Source: Geobacteraceae bacterium (GTDB taxonomy: Bacteria > Desulfobacterota > Desulfuromonadia > Geobacterales > Pseudopelobacteraceae). Taken from it: a stretch of 64,000 nt of DNA. Every line of letters begins with the position of its first letter. Positions within the stretch are counted from its first letter, which is position 1. The stretch is from NCBI GenBank assembly GCA_013336525.1, contig JAAXTM010000012.1, positions 1 to 64,000 of the forward strand, given 5' to 3'. The position numbers and the translations under genes were made by a program. The notes beneath the pieces are model-generated. The model made no database searches and was not told the DNA's origin. It worked only from the letters and a program-made list of their open reading frames with translations. Of the stretch, positions 11,120 through 20,441 are shown one piece after another.

Positions 11120-11855
11120 ATCTCAGCGTGAGATTGACAGAATGAGAGCTGCTTGTTGTATTGTTGCTGAGGTCCTTGACGGCTTACGCGCTTTAGTTAG
11201 GCCAGGTGCAACTACATTTGATCTTGAGCAGTTTGCTGCTGCAAAGGCTCTCAAGCGTAATGCGAAATGTGCTTTTCGCGGCTATAACAATTATCCAAGT
11301 TCCTTATGCTGTTCACCTAACAATCAGGTCGTCCATGGATTACCTAATAAAGACCTGCTTAAATCTGGTGACATTCTAAGCCTGGATTTCGGTGTTGTTT
11401 ATGATGGCTTTTACGGTGATGCTGCCATAACGGTTCCTGTCGGTGACGTATCAGAAGTTGCAAAGAAATTGATTTTAACTACTGAAGAATCTTTATATGC
11501 TGCCATTGAAATGGCAGTGCCAGGGAACAGACTAGGTGACATTTCTTTTGCTGTGCAGAAACATGTTGAAAGCAAAGGGTACTCAGTTGTTAGAGATTTT
11601 GTAGGTCATGGAATCGGAAGAAGTCTGCATGAAGATCCCCAGATCCCAAATTATGGCTTACCAGGTAAAGGTGTAAAGCTTAAACCAGGTATGGTTCTCG
11701 CGATTGAACCTATGATTAATGAAAAATCTCATGAAGTTGAAGTGTTGAATGATAATTGGACGGTTGTAACATGTGATGGCGGTTTGTCGGCTCATTTTGA
11801 ACATACCGTTGCCATTACAGAGAATGGACCTGAGATACTAACGCGGATATGTTAA
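11106..11855 (+). CDS. map: Methionine aminopeptidase, type I
   Basis: Map removes the starting methionine from new proteins. I chose GTG 11106 (MIVLKSQREIDRM), the usual family start, rather than ATG 11091 of the track; the product has 249 residues. The metal-binding residues are seen in LDFGVVYDGFYGDAAIT, VGHGIGRSLHEDP and AIEPM, and in the late glutamate of HFEHTVAIT. The gene overlaps adk by 14 bases. infA does not follow it. Confidence 0.95.
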   Translation: MIVLKSQREIDRMRAACCIVAEVLDGLRALVRPGATTFDLEQFAAAKALKRNAKCAFRGYNNYPSSLCCSPNNQVVHGLPNKDLLKSGDILSLDFGVVYDGFYGDAAITVPVGDVSEVAKKLILTTEESLYAAIEMAVPGNRLGDISFAVQKHVESKGYSVVRDFVGHGIGRSLHEDPQIPNYGLPGKGVKLKPGMVLAIEPMINEKSHEVEVLNDNWTVVTCDGGLSAHFEHTVAITENGPEILTRIC

Positions 11856-11879
11856 AGCAGTCTGCGCAAGGGGAGTTTT

Positions 11880-11993
11880 ATGAAAGTACGTGCGTCTGTA
11901 AAAAAGATATGTGACAAATGTAAAATTGTTAAACGCAAGGGTGTTGTGCGTGTTATCTGCGACATCCCTAAGCATTCTCAACGTCAGGGATGA
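11880..11993 (+). CDS. rpmJ: 50S ribosomal protein L36 (not in ORF track)
   Basis: A 37-residue frame from ATG 11880, behind AGGGGAG, reads [15 protein letters not shown]... with zinc ligands C11, C14, C27 and H32. This is the classical zinc form of L36. It lies 24 bases after map and before rpsM. Confidence 0.96.
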   Translation: MKVRASVKKICDKCKIVKRKGVVRVICDIPKHSQRQG

Positions 11994-12016
11994 GTTATTA
12001 AAGGGGGGTATTTCCA

Positions 12017-12385
12017 TTGGCACGTATTTCAGGTATTGATTTACCAAAAAACAAGCGAATAGTTATCGCATTAACCTACATCTACGGTATAGGTAATTCT
12101 TCTGCAGAAAGTATTCTTGCTGCTAGTCAGATAAATCCAGATACTCGTACAGATAAACTCACTGAAGCTGAGGTCGCTCGTCTTCGTGAAGAGATTGATC
12201 GTAATTGCAAGGTTGAAGGTGATTTACGCCGTGAAATCTCAATGAATATCAAGCGTCTTATGGACCTTGGATGTTACAGAGGATTGCGTCATCGTAAAGG
12301 TCTCCCATGCAATGGTCAGCGTACAAAAACAAATGCACGCACACGAAAAGGTCCTGCACGTACTGTCGCTGGGAAGAAGAAATAA
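12017..12385 (+). CDS. rpsM: 30S ribosomal protein S13
   Basis: S13 of 122 residues, beginning at TTG 12017 with [14 protein letters not shown] and ending with [17 protein letters not shown]. It contacts tRNA and forms intersubunit bridges in the 30S head. AAGGGGGG precedes the start. First of the alpha-operon set. Confidence 0.97.
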   Translation: MARISGIDLPKNKRIVIALTYIYGIGNSSAESILAASQINPDTRTDKLTEAEVARLREEIDRNCKVEGDLRREISMNIKRLMDLGCYRGLRHRKGLPCNGQRTKTNARTRKGPARTVAGKKK

Positions 12386-12409
12386 TTTAACTAGCTCTGG
12401 AGAATACGA

Positions 12410-12805
12410 ATGGCAAGCCCATCAAAAAAGGTAGTTCGTAAGAAAAAAGAACGTAAAAATATTTCAAATGGTGTCGCTCATATACAGGCGACTTTCAATA
12501 ACACTATAATTACTATTACTGATCCGGTAGGTAATGTAGTCGCATGGTCAACTGCCGGGGCCAAGGGTTTTAAGGGTTCGCGGAAGAGTACTCCATTTGC
12601 AGCACAGATAGCTGCAGAGGATTGCGCTAAAAAGGCGCAAGAGCATGGAATGCGAACTGTTGAAGTTTATGTTAAAGGCCCTGGATCAGGTCGTGAGTCG
12701 GCTCTCCGTGCTCTTCAGGCTGCCGGTTTTAGTATCAGTTTCATTAAGGACGTTACACCGATTCCGCATAACGGATGTCGTCCACCGAAAAGAAGAAGAG
12801 TTTAA
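12410..12805 (+). CDS. rpsK: 30S ribosomal protein S11
   Basis: S11 of 131 residues with [15 protein letters not shown], the [12 protein letters not shown] region and the end [17 protein letters not shown]. It is part of the 30S platform near the mRNA exit. CTGGAG lies before the ATG. Confidence 0.97.
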   Translation: MASPSKKVVRKKKERKNISNGVAHIQATFNNTIITITDPVGNVVAWSTAGAKGFKGSRKSTPFAAQIAAEDCAKKAQEHGMRTVEVYVKGPGSGRESALRALQAAGFSISFIKDVTPIPHNGCRPPKRRRV

Positions 12806-12838
12806 TATTAATTGTAACAACTTTTAAGGGGGTTTTCA

Positions 12839-13465
12839 TTGGCTCGATATACAGGACCTTCATGCCGTTTGTGCAGAAGAGAAAACACAGAATTATTTTT
12901 AAAAGGCGATCGCTGCTACACTGACAAGTGCGCTATTAAACGTCGCAATTATCCTCCAGGCCAGCATGGTCAGGGGCGATCAAAAGTTTCTGCATATGGT
13001 ACTCAGCTTCGTGAAAAACAAAAGGTACGTCGTATTTATTGTATTCTTGAGAAGCAGTTCCGTAGTTACTTCAAGATGGCTGACCGGATGAAGGGTGTTA
13101 CTGGAGAAAACCTGCTTTCGCTGCTTGAAAGACGTTTCGACAACGTAGCATATCGTCTAGGTTTTGCAACTTCTCGTTCAGAATCCCGCCAGCTTGTACG
13201 ACATGGTCATTTTACTCTTAATGGCCGGAAAGCTGATATTCCATCTATACAGCTTAAAGCTGGAGATGTAATTGAATTGCGTGAGAAAAGCCGTAAAATT
13301 GTTGCTATTAATGACGCTCTGGAAGCAGTTGTACGTCGCGGAATTCCGCAGTGGTTAGAGCTAGATCGTGATTCTTTCAAAGGTTCACTTAAAGGTGTTC
13401 CTACACGTGAAGATATCACAACTCCTATCCAGGAACAGCTCATTGTTGAGCTCTATTCAAAGTAA
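12839..13465 (+). CDS. rpsD: 30S ribosomal protein S4
   Basis: S4 of 208 residues starting at TTG 12839 behind AAGGGGG. The N-terminal CRLCRRE...CYTDKC residues form the zinc knuckle seen in C+ types of S4. The S4 RNA-binding domain ([12 protein letters not shown]-like, [19 protein letters not shown]) follows. S4 starts 30S assembly and represses the alpha operon in E. coli. Confidence 0.97.
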   Translation: MARYTGPSCRLCRRENTELFLKGDRCYTDKCAIKRRNYPPGQHGQGRSKVSAYGTQLREKQKVRRIYCILEKQFRSYFKMADRMKGVTGENLLSLLERRFDNVAYRLGFATSRSESRQLVRHGHFTLNGRKADIPSIQLKAGDVIELREKSRKIVAINDALEAVVRRGIPQWLELDRDSFKGSLKGVPTREDITTPIQEQLIVELYSK

Positions 13466-13530
13466 TTTCTGGAAGCTGCTGATTCTAGTTTCAAACGACG
13501 ACCGGGTTTCTATTTCCGGAGGAGGTAGCA

Positions 13531-14553
13531 ATGTATAAAAACTGGCGGGACCTTATTAAGCCAAAACAACTTCAGGTTGAAAAGGATACTCTTACAGCTA
13601 CTTATGGTAAGTTTTATGCCGAACCCTTTGAGCGTGGTTTTGGCACTACCTTGGGTAATTCACTAAGACGCGTTTTGCTTTCCTCTCTTCAGGGTGCCGC
13701 AATCACGTCTCTCAGAATCAAGGGCGTTTTACACGAGTTCTCTGCGATTCAGGGTGTCACTGAGGATGTGACTGATATTATTCTTAATCTGAAGGGAGTT
13801 CGGCTAAAATTACATTCTTCTGATCAGGCTATAGTTCACTTCAAGCATAAAGGTGTTGGTATTATTACCGCCGGTGATATTATCGTCGGTCACAATGTTG
13901 AAGTAATGAATCCAGATCACTATATTGCGACATGTGGTAAAGATGCCAATCTTGAAGTCGAAATGACTGTAAAAATGGGCAAAGGTTATGTATCTGCTGA
14001 TCGTAATCGTGACGATAAGTCTCCAGTTGGCACTATTCCAATTGATTCAATTTACACACCCATTAAAAAGGTTAATTTCTCGGTTACAAATGCACGCGTC
14101 GGCCAAATGACTGACTATGATAAATTAAATCTTGAAGTATGGACTGACGGAAGTGTCAAGCCTGAAGATGCTGTGGCCTATTCAGCTAAAATATTGAAGG
14201 AACAGCTTTCCATATTCATTAATTTCGATGAAGAATTCGAGCCTCAGATTGACGAAGAATCTCAAGAAGATAAAGATAAAGTGAACGAAAATCTTTATCG
14301 TACAGTTGATGAATTGGAATTGTCTGTCAGGTCTGCTAATTGTCTTAAAAATGCTGGAATTAAGCTTATTGGTGAGTTAGTAACAAAATCCGAGTCAGAA
14401 ATGTTGAAAACTCAGAACTTTGGCCGTAAATCACTAAATGAAATCAAAGATATTCTTTCAGATATGGGTTTGACTTTTGGAATGAAAATAGATAGTTTTC
14501 CAGATCCTGAATTAATGATTAGATTACGTGGTGAGCAAAAAGAAGAAGAATAA
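13531..14553 (+). CDS. rpoA: RNA polymerase alpha subunit
   Basis: The 340-residue subunit has an N-terminal assembly domain ([17 protein letters not shown]) and a C-terminal domain with the helix-hairpin-helix region LGEL-type [27 protein letters not shown], which binds UP elements and activators. An acidic linker lies near residues 240-255. GGAGGAGG precedes the start. Confidence 0.98.
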   Translation: MYKNWRDLIKPKQLQVEKDTLTATYGKFYAEPFERGFGTTLGNSLRRVLLSSLQGAAITSLRIKGVLHEFSAIQGVTEDVTDIILNLKGVRLKLHSSDQAIVHFKHKGVGIITAGDIIVGHNVEVMNPDHYIATCGKDANLEVEMTVKMGKGYVSADRNRDDKSPVGTIPIDSIYTPIKKVNFSVTNARVGQMTDYDKLNLEVWTDGSVKPEDAVAYSAKILKEQLSIFINFDEEFEPQIDEESQEDKDKVNENLYRTVDELELSVRSANCLKNAGIKLIGELVTKSESEMLKTQNFGRKSLNEIKDILSDMGLTFGMKIDSFPDPELMIRLRGEQKEEE

Positions 14554-14591
14554 TCTTAATATTGGGTCTAGTTTAGAAAGGAATTATATAT

Positions 14592-15044
14592 ATGCGACAT
14601 GGTAAAGCGGGTAGAAGACTTGGTAGAAAGACTAGCCATCGAGTGGCGATGTTTAGAAATATGGTAACATCTCTTTTAGATCACGGTAAAATTACGACTA
14701 CTGATGCTAAAGCGAAAGAAATCCGTGTCGTTGCTGAACGGATGATTACACTTGGTAAACGTGGTGATCTCCATTCAATGCGTTTAGCTGCCTCTGTTAT
14801 TCGTGAAAAATCTGTTGTTTCTAAACTATTTTCTACTATTGCCCCTTGTTATAAAGATCGACTTGGTGGTTATACTAGAATCATCAAGCTTGGTATTCGC
14901 CAAGGTGACGCTGCACCACTCTCCTTGATTGAACTTGTTGAAAGCGAAATTAAGCCTAGTAAAGCACCGGTTAACCCGGTAAAATCCAAGCCAGCAACAG
15001 TAGCCCCAGCTGTCGCCCCTGAGGCTGTGGTTGCGGATGTCTAG
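14592..15044 (+). CDS. rplQ: 50S ribosomal protein L17
   Basis: L17 begins [17 protein letters not shown] and has the conserved core of about 120 residues. It ends in an extra tail of about 30 residues rich in alanine, proline and valine, so it is longer (150) than many homologues. It is the last gene of the cluster, followed by the terminator at 15062. Confidence 0.96.
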   Translation: MRHGKAGRRLGRKTSHRVAMFRNMVTSLLDHGKITTTDAKAKEIRVVAERMITLGKRGDLHSMRLAASVIREKSVVSKLFSTIAPCYKDRLGGYTRIIKLGIRQGDAAPLSLIELVESEIKPSKAPVNPVKSKPATVAPAVAPEAVVADV

Positions 15045-15061
15045 ATATTAGCAGCTTGAAT

Positions 15062-15111
15062 AATTCAAAAAGAAACGGCGTGGAGCTTTCCGCGCCGTTT
15101 CTTTTTGAATT
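15062..15111 (+). terminator. Strong terminator ending the ribosomal cluster
   Basis: A perfect 19-bp inverted repeat (15062-15080 with 15093-15111) encloses 12 bases that can continue pairing (GGA with TCC) to a small loop. The outer arms are A-rich and T-rich, so the hairpin is followed by a T tract on either strand and could end transcription from both directions. It separates rplQ from selD. Confidence 0.9.
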
Positions 15112-15177
15112 GCTTTTAGTCGCAGGTAAAAGATTTTAGATTGTTTTTTTTCGAGTTTATATGTCTGACTGCAAATG

Positions 15178-15195
15178 TTATTACTCTTGTAATAA
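15178..15195 (+). promoter_or_regulatory. Inverted repeat upstream of selD
   Basis: TTATTAC-TCTT-GTAATAA is a perfect 7-bp inverted repeat in the 160-base leader between the ribosomal terminator and selD. It may be an operator or a weak hairpin. No known regulator site is recognised. Confidence 0.35.
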
Positions 15196-15271
15196 AGACA
15201 GAGTAGTACCGAGTGGCCTGTACATAGCTGATGGGTAAACACATATCTAATCTTGTTAGGAGATGTATGCT

Positions 15272-16318
15272 ATGACTAATGAAAACATTCGTTTAACCCA
15301 GACGGTCAAAGGCGCAGGTTGTGCTGCCAAGCTTGCACCTGGTGAACTTGCTCGTGCTCTGTGTGGGCTTGACCTACCGGTAGACCAGAATCTTCTTGTC
15401 GGTCTTGAACAGGCTGATGACGCAGGAGTTTATAGGGTCTCGGATGATATTGCTTTGGTCCAGACGATAGATTTCTTTCCGCCGATGGTTGATGATCCAT
15501 ACAGTTTTGGGCAAATTGCCGCAGCCAACGCTCTCAGCGATGTATATGCCATGGGAGGTACCCCTAAGACTGCTATGAATATAGTTGCATTCCCCTCAAA
15601 AACAATGGATATCTCGGTTCTGCGAACCATTATTGACGGCGGGCTAAGTAAGATGCGTGAGGCCGGTGTTGTTCTTGTCGGTGGGCATACTGTTGAGGAT
15701 AGCGAACTGAAGTATGGGCTTTCTGTGACCGGCTATATTCATCCAAATCGCATTCTAACCAAAAAGAACCTGCAAACAGGTGATTGTTTGATTATCACGA
15801 AACCTCTGGGTACCGGCATTGTCTCAACTGCTATTAAAGCCGGGATGGCCGACCAATCATTGATTGACAAAGTTACGTTGGCAATGGCGACATTGAACCG
15901 TGAAGCGGCCTTAGTCATGGAGACATTTTCAGTCCACGCATGTACGGATATCACAGGTTTTGGATTTCTGGGACATCTAGCTGAAATGGTTGTGGACTCT
16001 GGACACGGTGTGCGGATCATGTCTGAGCTTGTTCCTATGTATTCTGAAGCGCTGGAGTGGGCAGACATGGGTTTAATTCCGGCTGGTACCTATAACAATA
16101 GAAGTTTCAGAGGGTCTTTTGTTGATTTTGACTCCAAGGTGCCACAGAGAGTTCAGGATCTTCTCTTTGACCCACAGACATCCGGTGGGCTACTGATTGC
16201 CGTTCCTGCCAATGAAGCAGTAAAACTTGTTGATGCCCTTAAGGCGAAAGGTATCGAGGTAGCTGCGATTGTTGGTGAAGTTGTTGCTGAACCGGTTGAT
16301 AGGATTGTCGTAGAATAA
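15272..16318 (+). CDS. selD: Selenide, water dikinase
   Basis: SelD makes selenophosphate from selenide and ATP, the selenium donor for selenocysteine and selenouridine. ATG 15272 is chosen because TTAGGAG lies about seven bases upstream. The 348-residue protein has the glycine-rich active-site loop GAGCAAKL, with Cys17 and Lys20. It is thus the cysteine form, not the selenocysteine form found in some relatives. The ATP-binding AIR-synthase fold motifs (DDAGVY, DVYAMGG, GGHTVEDSELK) follow. yedF and mnmH lie directly downstream. Confidence 0.96.
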   Translation: MTNENIRLTQTVKGAGCAAKLAPGELARALCGLDLPVDQNLLVGLEQADDAGVYRVSDDIALVQTIDFFPPMVDDPYSFGQIAAANALSDVYAMGGTPKTAMNIVAFPSKTMDISVLRTIIDGGLSKMREAGVVLVGGHTVEDSELKYGLSVTGYIHPNRILTKKNLQTGDCLIITKPLGTGIVSTAIKAGMADQSLIDKVTLAMATLNREAALVMETFSVHACTDITGFGFLGHLAEMVVDSGHGVRIMSELVPMYSEALEWADMGLIPAGTYNNRSFRGSFVDFDSKVPQRVQDLLFDPQTSGGLLIAVPANEAVKLVDALKAKGIEVAAIVGEVVAEPVDRIVVE

Positions 16319-16337
16319 ACAATACTTGGAGGTCTGC

Positions 16338-16952
16338 ATGATTAACGATCTGGATTGTCGTGGCATGAACTGCCCTGAACCGGTGTTGCACGTCAGGAAT
16401 GTTATTGTAAAGGAATCTCCGTCTGTTTTGTCCGTCCTTGTCGATAATGAGGCTGCTTGTCAAAATGTGATCCGTTTTTTTGAACACCAGAACTTCCAGG
16501 TAACTACTGAAAAAATTGGATCTGAGTTCAGGATTATCGGAACCAGGGCCGATATTGTCGACACTCCCAAAGTTTCATCTACGGCAACGGCTGTGAAAGA
16601 ACCGCGTGTTGGAATTAAGAAAGTTATGGTCATGGTTACTAGTGATTGTATGGGGCATGGTGATGATGGGCTGGGGGATATGCTCATGTTTAACTTTTTG
16701 AAAACCTTGAAAGAGATGCGGCCGGAGCTATGGCGCCTTGTTTTTGTTAATAAGGGTGTAAGCTTTACAGCTGAAGGTTCTGAAGCGGTGCCTGTTTTGC
16801 AAGAACTTGCCGCGGAAGGGGTTCAGATATTTGCGTGTGGCGCCTGCCTGGCCTACTTCCATATTCTGGATAAAATACAGGTTGGTGAGATAACAAATAT
16901 GTTGGATATTATTACTGGAATGAAGCTAGCCGACAGCGTGATCACAATCTGA
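16338..16952 (+). CDS. yedF: Selenium metabolism protein YedF (TusA + DsrE domains)
   Basis: ATG 16338 follows TGGAGG; the track start at 16326 lies before the ribosome site. Residues 1-70 form a TusA/SirA-like domain with the LDCRGMNCPEPVL motif and its cysteine. Residues about 95-204 form a DsrE-like domain with cysteines in SDCMGHGDDG and FACGACLAYF. This two-domain family occurs with selD in selenium-using bacteria and is thought to help deliver selenium or sulfur. It lies 20 bases after selD, probably in the same operon. Confidence 0.88.
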   Translation: MINDLDCRGMNCPEPVLHVRNVIVKESPSVLSVLVDNEAACQNVIRFFEHQNFQVTTEKIGSEFRIIGTRADIVDTPKVSSTATAVKEPRVGIKKVMVMVTSDCMGHGDDGLGDMLMFNFLKTLKEMRPELWRLVFVNKGVSFTAEGSEAVPVLQELAAEGVQIFACGACLAYFHILDKIQVGEITNMLDIITGMKLADSVITI

Positions 16953-17007
16953 AATATTCACCTTTGAGAATTAAATTACAATTAATCCGTGGGATTACCT
17001 GACTCCA

Positions 17008-18075
17008 ATGCCCGAGAAGATAAAGTTTACAGCCCGACTGATTGATACTCACTGTCTTATAGACGTAAGGACTCCACTTGAGTTCGAGGAAGATCACATC
17101 CCAGGAGCACATAATGTTCCTCTGTTGTATAATGAAGAGCGGGCGGAAGTTGGTACAATATATAAGCAGCTAGGGCCGAATGAAGCGAGGAGGAGAGGGC
17201 TGGAGTTGTCTTGCTCTCGCTTTTACAGCATGGTTGACCAAATTACTTCCTTGTCAGCCGGTCGGCCAATTGTCGTATATTGCTGGCGAGGTGGTCTTCG
17301 TAGTCTCTCTGTGGTCACACTGGTCGAGATGTGTGGAACGCCGGCCTGTCAGCTTGTAGGTGGTTATAAAGCCTTTCGTAACCATGTGATCGAGTATTTT
17401 GAAATGAGTGAATTCCATTCTCCTCTCATTGTCATGCACGGGATGACCGGCACCGGCAAGACGGAGTTTATCAACGGCTTGGATCCCTTAAAATGGTCAA
17501 CCATCGACCTTGAAGGTGTTGCATGCCATAGGGGGTCTGCCTTTGGTGCCCTTGGTCTGGAGCAGAATTTCACACAGAAGAGCTTTGAGTCAGTACTTTG
17601 GAACGACTTCAGGCAACTGCGGGCAGACAGACCTATCGTGCTGGAGGGAGAGAGTCAACGTATTGGTAAATACGCTCTGCCTGGGCGACTGTATCAAAAA
17701 ATGGCTGAAAGCCGCAAGGTCTGGTGCCATGCATCTATCGAAACTCGTATAAAAAGACTTGCTGCTGAGTATGCTCGCCCCGAATACCGTGAAGAGATGT
17801 TAAATGCTCTTGAACGAATCAGGAAAAAATTGGGCGGTACCAGATATGCTGAGCTGAAACAAATGCTCGAAGGGTGGGACGTTGAGGGCATAGCCCGAGG
17901 CCTTATAGAATGGTACTACGACAGGATGTACTACAAAAACCGTCCATGGACACCTGATCTCGATTTGGATCTGGAGAACTTCAGTCGCGCTGAAGCTGAG
18001 CTGGATAAATATTTATGCACAACAGACCCGACTGCTTCTTTGCAAGTAGAGAAGCCCATTGTGCGAGAAAGTTAA
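17008..18075 (+). CDS. mnmH: tRNA 2-selenouridine synthase
   Basis: MnmH (SelU) replaces sulfur by selenium in 2-thiouridine at the wobble base of certain tRNAs. The 355-residue protein has an N-terminal rhodanese domain, with VRTPLEFEEDHIPGAHNVP and the active-site loop YCWRGGLRS (Cys92). A P-loop domain follows, with GMTGTGKT at about residues 145-152. It uses selenophosphate from SelD, encoded just upstream. Its last four bases overlap the convergent gene. Confidence 0.95.
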   Translation: MPEKIKFTARLIDTHCLIDVRTPLEFEEDHIPGAHNVPLLYNEERAEVGTIYKQLGPNEARRRGLELSCSRFYSMVDQITSLSAGRPIVVYCWRGGLRSLSVVTLVEMCGTPACQLVGGYKAFRNHVIEYFEMSEFHSPLIVMHGMTGTGKTEFINGLDPLKWSTIDLEGVACHRGSAFGALGLEQNFTQKSFESVLWNDFRQLRADRPIVLEGESQRIGKYALPGRLYQKMAESRKVWCHASIETRIKRLAAEYARPEYREEMLNALERIRKKLGGTRYAELKQMLEGWDVEGIARGLIEWYYDRMYYKNRPWTPDLDLDLENFSRAEAELDKYLCTTDPTASLQVEKPIVRES

Positions 18076-18830
18076 CTGTGATCTGCTGTAGACTCCAGAC
18101 CTATTAAATCTTTATCGTCCAACACAGGCTCATTCTGAAGACGCTTGTAATGATAATTCTGACCATGAAGGACAGCAATAGGGTTGTGGCCCGTAACCCT
18201 GTCTTTTACTACAAGTGTGGTGACCGGGGCTTTGGAATGCATAGAAAAAAGCATGTCATGACCAACGCACAAGCCTAATATAATATTCATATCCGTCTTC
18301 TGCTTGTTAAATATTTTGGCCTGGGCAATGGGATTGCATATGGGCTCATGAGTTCCTGGGTTGATTTTGCAGAACTCACCAAAACCCATTTTTGACTTGT
18401 CAATACTCCCGGCCTTGCAGGTAACTATACTAAGCTCAAAGCCCTGTTTCTCAAGGATCAAAGAGAGTTGCTTTGTTTCCATAAGGAGCGAGATGCATGA
18501 GGCGATCCCGATTTTCTTATATCCCATTATTTTAGCAAAGGCGATAGTGCTTTCAACCCTTGTCCAGCGCGGAGCTTTAGCTTTACCGTTCTCATCACGG
18601 TAGTAGCATAAACCCTCAGTCTTCGTGGCTGCCCTGGAAATTTGTGCAACTTGTGAATCTCCGGAATACTCAGCAAAAGATTTATCAATTATTTCGCTGT
18701 AGACTTTTGCAGGACAATCTGGTGGTTGTGGAACCTGTTTACCGGTAAGACTCCAGCAGTTGGTGGCATCATTAACCTTCCACATGCTGCTGCAATTGTC
18801 ACAATTGATGGCAACTTTTTCACTCGGCAT
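18072..18830 (-). CDS. DUF1847-like putative metal-binding protein
   Basis: A 252-residue protein on the opposite strand to mnmH, with overlapping 3' ends. The N-terminus has CDNC and further cysteines (NC, PPDC). The middle has CYYRDENG, RVESTIAFAKIMGYKKIGIASC, KAGSIDKS and GLCVGHDMLF. The order and spacing fit the DUF1847 family of cysteine-rich proteins of anaerobes, whose function is unknown. Placement beside selenium genes hints at, but does not prove, a redox or metalloid role. Confidence 0.75.
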   Translation of the reverse strand: MPSEKVAINCDNCSSMWKVNDATNCWSLTGKQVPQPPDCPAKVYSEIIDKSFAEYSGDSQVAQISRAATKTEGLCYYRDENGKAKAPRWTRVESTIAFAKIMGYKKIGIASCISLLMETKQLSLILEKQGFELSIVTCKAGSIDKSKMGFGEFCKINPGTHEPICNPIAQAKIFNKQKTDMNIILGLCVGHDMLFSMHSKAPVTTLVVKDRVTGHNPIAVLHGQNYHYKRLQNEPVLDDKDLIGLESTADHS

Positions 18831-18886
18831 TTATCGCCCCCCCTTAATCTGTCATTAGAAACTGGAAGTCATCATTCACAGGTAGT

Positions 18887-18920
18887 TTGTTGCCTGGTCG
18901 ACTTTGTAAAGCGGCAACAA
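18887..18920. promoter_or_regulatory. Inverted repeat between divergent genes
   Basis: TTGTTGCC at 18887 pairs perfectly with GGCAACAA at 18913. It lies in the roughly 300-base gap between the divergent DUF1847 gene and korD. No other feature is apparent in this gap. It may be an operator or a hairpin in a leader. Confidence 0.3.
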
Positions 18921-19128
18921 GAATTTTCCAAACAAGACCAGAATAATTCATGTTTCTACTTGGAAGGCTACCCGTATTAGTGCTTATTGTCAATTAGGTA
19001 TTCCCATATATAAACTGGTCACCTTGTTAACAACCCGGAATTGCTTGGAAGCTTGACTTGCAAGTTTTTAATCTGCTACAAAGAACGGTATTATTTCTGT
19101 GTATCATTAAGTAAAAGGATGAACGACG

Positions 19129-19335
19129 ATGCCGCATATCATAATTGATGAAACTCGCTGCAAGGGGTGCGGGCTCTGCACCATTGCCTGCCCGAGGAAA
19201 TTAGTCAGCTTGAGTGAAGCTTCGAATAGTCTTGGTTACACCATGGCAGTATTTTCCGGGCCCGAACAATGCACCGGCTGCGCTTTGTGTGCGGAGATGT
19301 GCCCTGATGTCGCCATCACAGTTTTTAAGGAGTGA
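19129..19335 (+). CDS. korD: 2-oxoacid:ferredoxin oxidoreductase, ferredoxin-like delta subunit
   Basis: A 68-residue dicluster ferredoxin with CKGCGLCTIACP and CTGCALCAEMCP, each binding a 4Fe-4S cluster. It begins the operon delta-alpha-beta-gamma and carries electrons from the thiamine centre of the complex. The stop lies next to the alpha subunit start. The substrate (2-oxoglutarate or branched-chain 2-oxoacids) cannot be fixed from sequence alone; the kor symbol is a family call. Confidence 0.88.
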   Translation: MPHIIIDETRCKGCGLCTIACPRKLVSLSEASNSLGYTMAVFSGPEQCTGCALCAEMCPDVAITVFKE

Positions 19336-19340
19336 CGGTC

Positions 19341-20438
19341 ATGCAAACTACTGCAGCTGAAAAAATATTTGTCAAAGGGAATGAAGCGGTAGCGATGGCG
19401 GCTATTGAGGCAGGTTGCCGCTGTTATTTTGGTTATCCAATTACTCCACAGAGTGATATTCCTGAATACTTGTCACGAGAACTTCCCGGCCGTGGAGGTG
19501 AATTCATTCAGGCCGAGAGTGAGATCGGTGCCATAAACATGCTGCTTGGGGCCTCGGCCGCCGGAACGCGTGCCATGACCTCATCCTCAGGCCCCGGCAT
19601 ATCCCTCAAGCAGGAGGGGATTTCCTACATGGCCGGTTCGGAACTTCCAGGCGTTATCGTTGATATTATGCGCGCCGGACCTGGTTTGGGCGGTATCGAT
19701 GCTTCACAGGCCGATTATTGGCAGGCAACGAGAGGTGGCGGACATGGCGGTTACAGGATTATTGTACTGGCTCCGGCTTCGGTTCAGGAAATGTATGACC
19801 TGACAATGCTGGCTTTTGACCTGTCCGATATCTATCGTATGCCGGCCATGGTTCTGGCCGATTCTGTGGTTGGCCAGATGAAGGAATCGGTGACCCCCAA
19901 CCCCCGTCCGCAGGTCGCTCTTCCAGCGAAGGAATGGGTTGTACGCGGCCGGTCTGAAGGTGAACCTCAAAACGTGGTCAAATCCCTTTACCTGGGTGAT
20001 GGCGAGATGGAGGCCTTTCACTGGAAGATGCAGGCCCGCTATCAGGAATTGGCCGATAATGAGTGCCGCTGGGAAGAAGCCCAGACGTCCGATGCCGAAC
20101 TGATCGTTACGGCCTTCGGCTCTACTGCCAGAATCGCCAAGACCGCTGTTGCCATGGCCCGTGAAGCCGGTATGAAGGTCGGGCTGATGCGCCCGATTAC
20201 CCTGTTTCCATTCCCCAGAAAAACGTTCGCATCATTATCTGAACGTTGCAAGCTGTTTCTGGATATCGAACTTTCAACAGGGCAGATGATAGATGACGTT
20301 CGTCTTTCCGTGGCACGCGATGCCGACGTAGCTTTCTATGGCCGTCCCCCCGGTGCAGGGTCATTGCCGACGCCGGAAGAATTATTCGAACAGATCAAGA
20401 AAAACTACCGGGTCCGTCCTGAACAATCGAGGATATAA
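19341..20438 (+). CDS. korA: 2-oxoacid:ferredoxin oxidoreductase, alpha subunit
   Basis: ATG 19341 sits eight bases after AAGGAG, so it is preferred over the GTG at 19332. The 365-residue subunit has the family motifs GNEAVAMAAIEAGCRCYFGYPITPQSDI and SSGPGISLKQEG-type GPGISLKQ, then a second domain from about residue 230. It binds the pyrimidine side of thiamine diphosphate with the beta subunit. The enzyme oxidises a 2-oxoacid with CoA and reduces ferredoxin, and it can run in reverse in anaerobes. Confidence 0.9.
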   Translation: MQTTAAEKIFVKGNEAVAMAAIEAGCRCYFGYPITPQSDIPEYLSRELPGRGGEFIQAESEIGAINMLLGASAAGTRAMTSSSGPGISLKQEGISYMAGSELPGVIVDIMRAGPGLGGIDASQADYWQATRGGGHGGYRIIVLAPASVQEMYDLTMLAFDLSDIYRMPAMVLADSVVGQMKESVTPNPRPQVALPAKEWVVRGRSEGEPQNVVKSLYLGDGEMEAFHWKMQARYQELADNECRWEEAQTSDAELIVTAFGSTARIAKTAVAMAREAGMKVGLMRPITLFPFPRKTFASLSERCKLFLDIELSTGQMIDDVRLSVARDADVAFYGRPPGAGSLPTPEELFEQIKKNYRVRPEQSRI

Positions 20439-20441
20439 ACC

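Noticed and set aside
15263-15325. Selenocysteine codon in selD
   Set aside because: The active-site codon is TGT (Cys), so this is the cysteine form.
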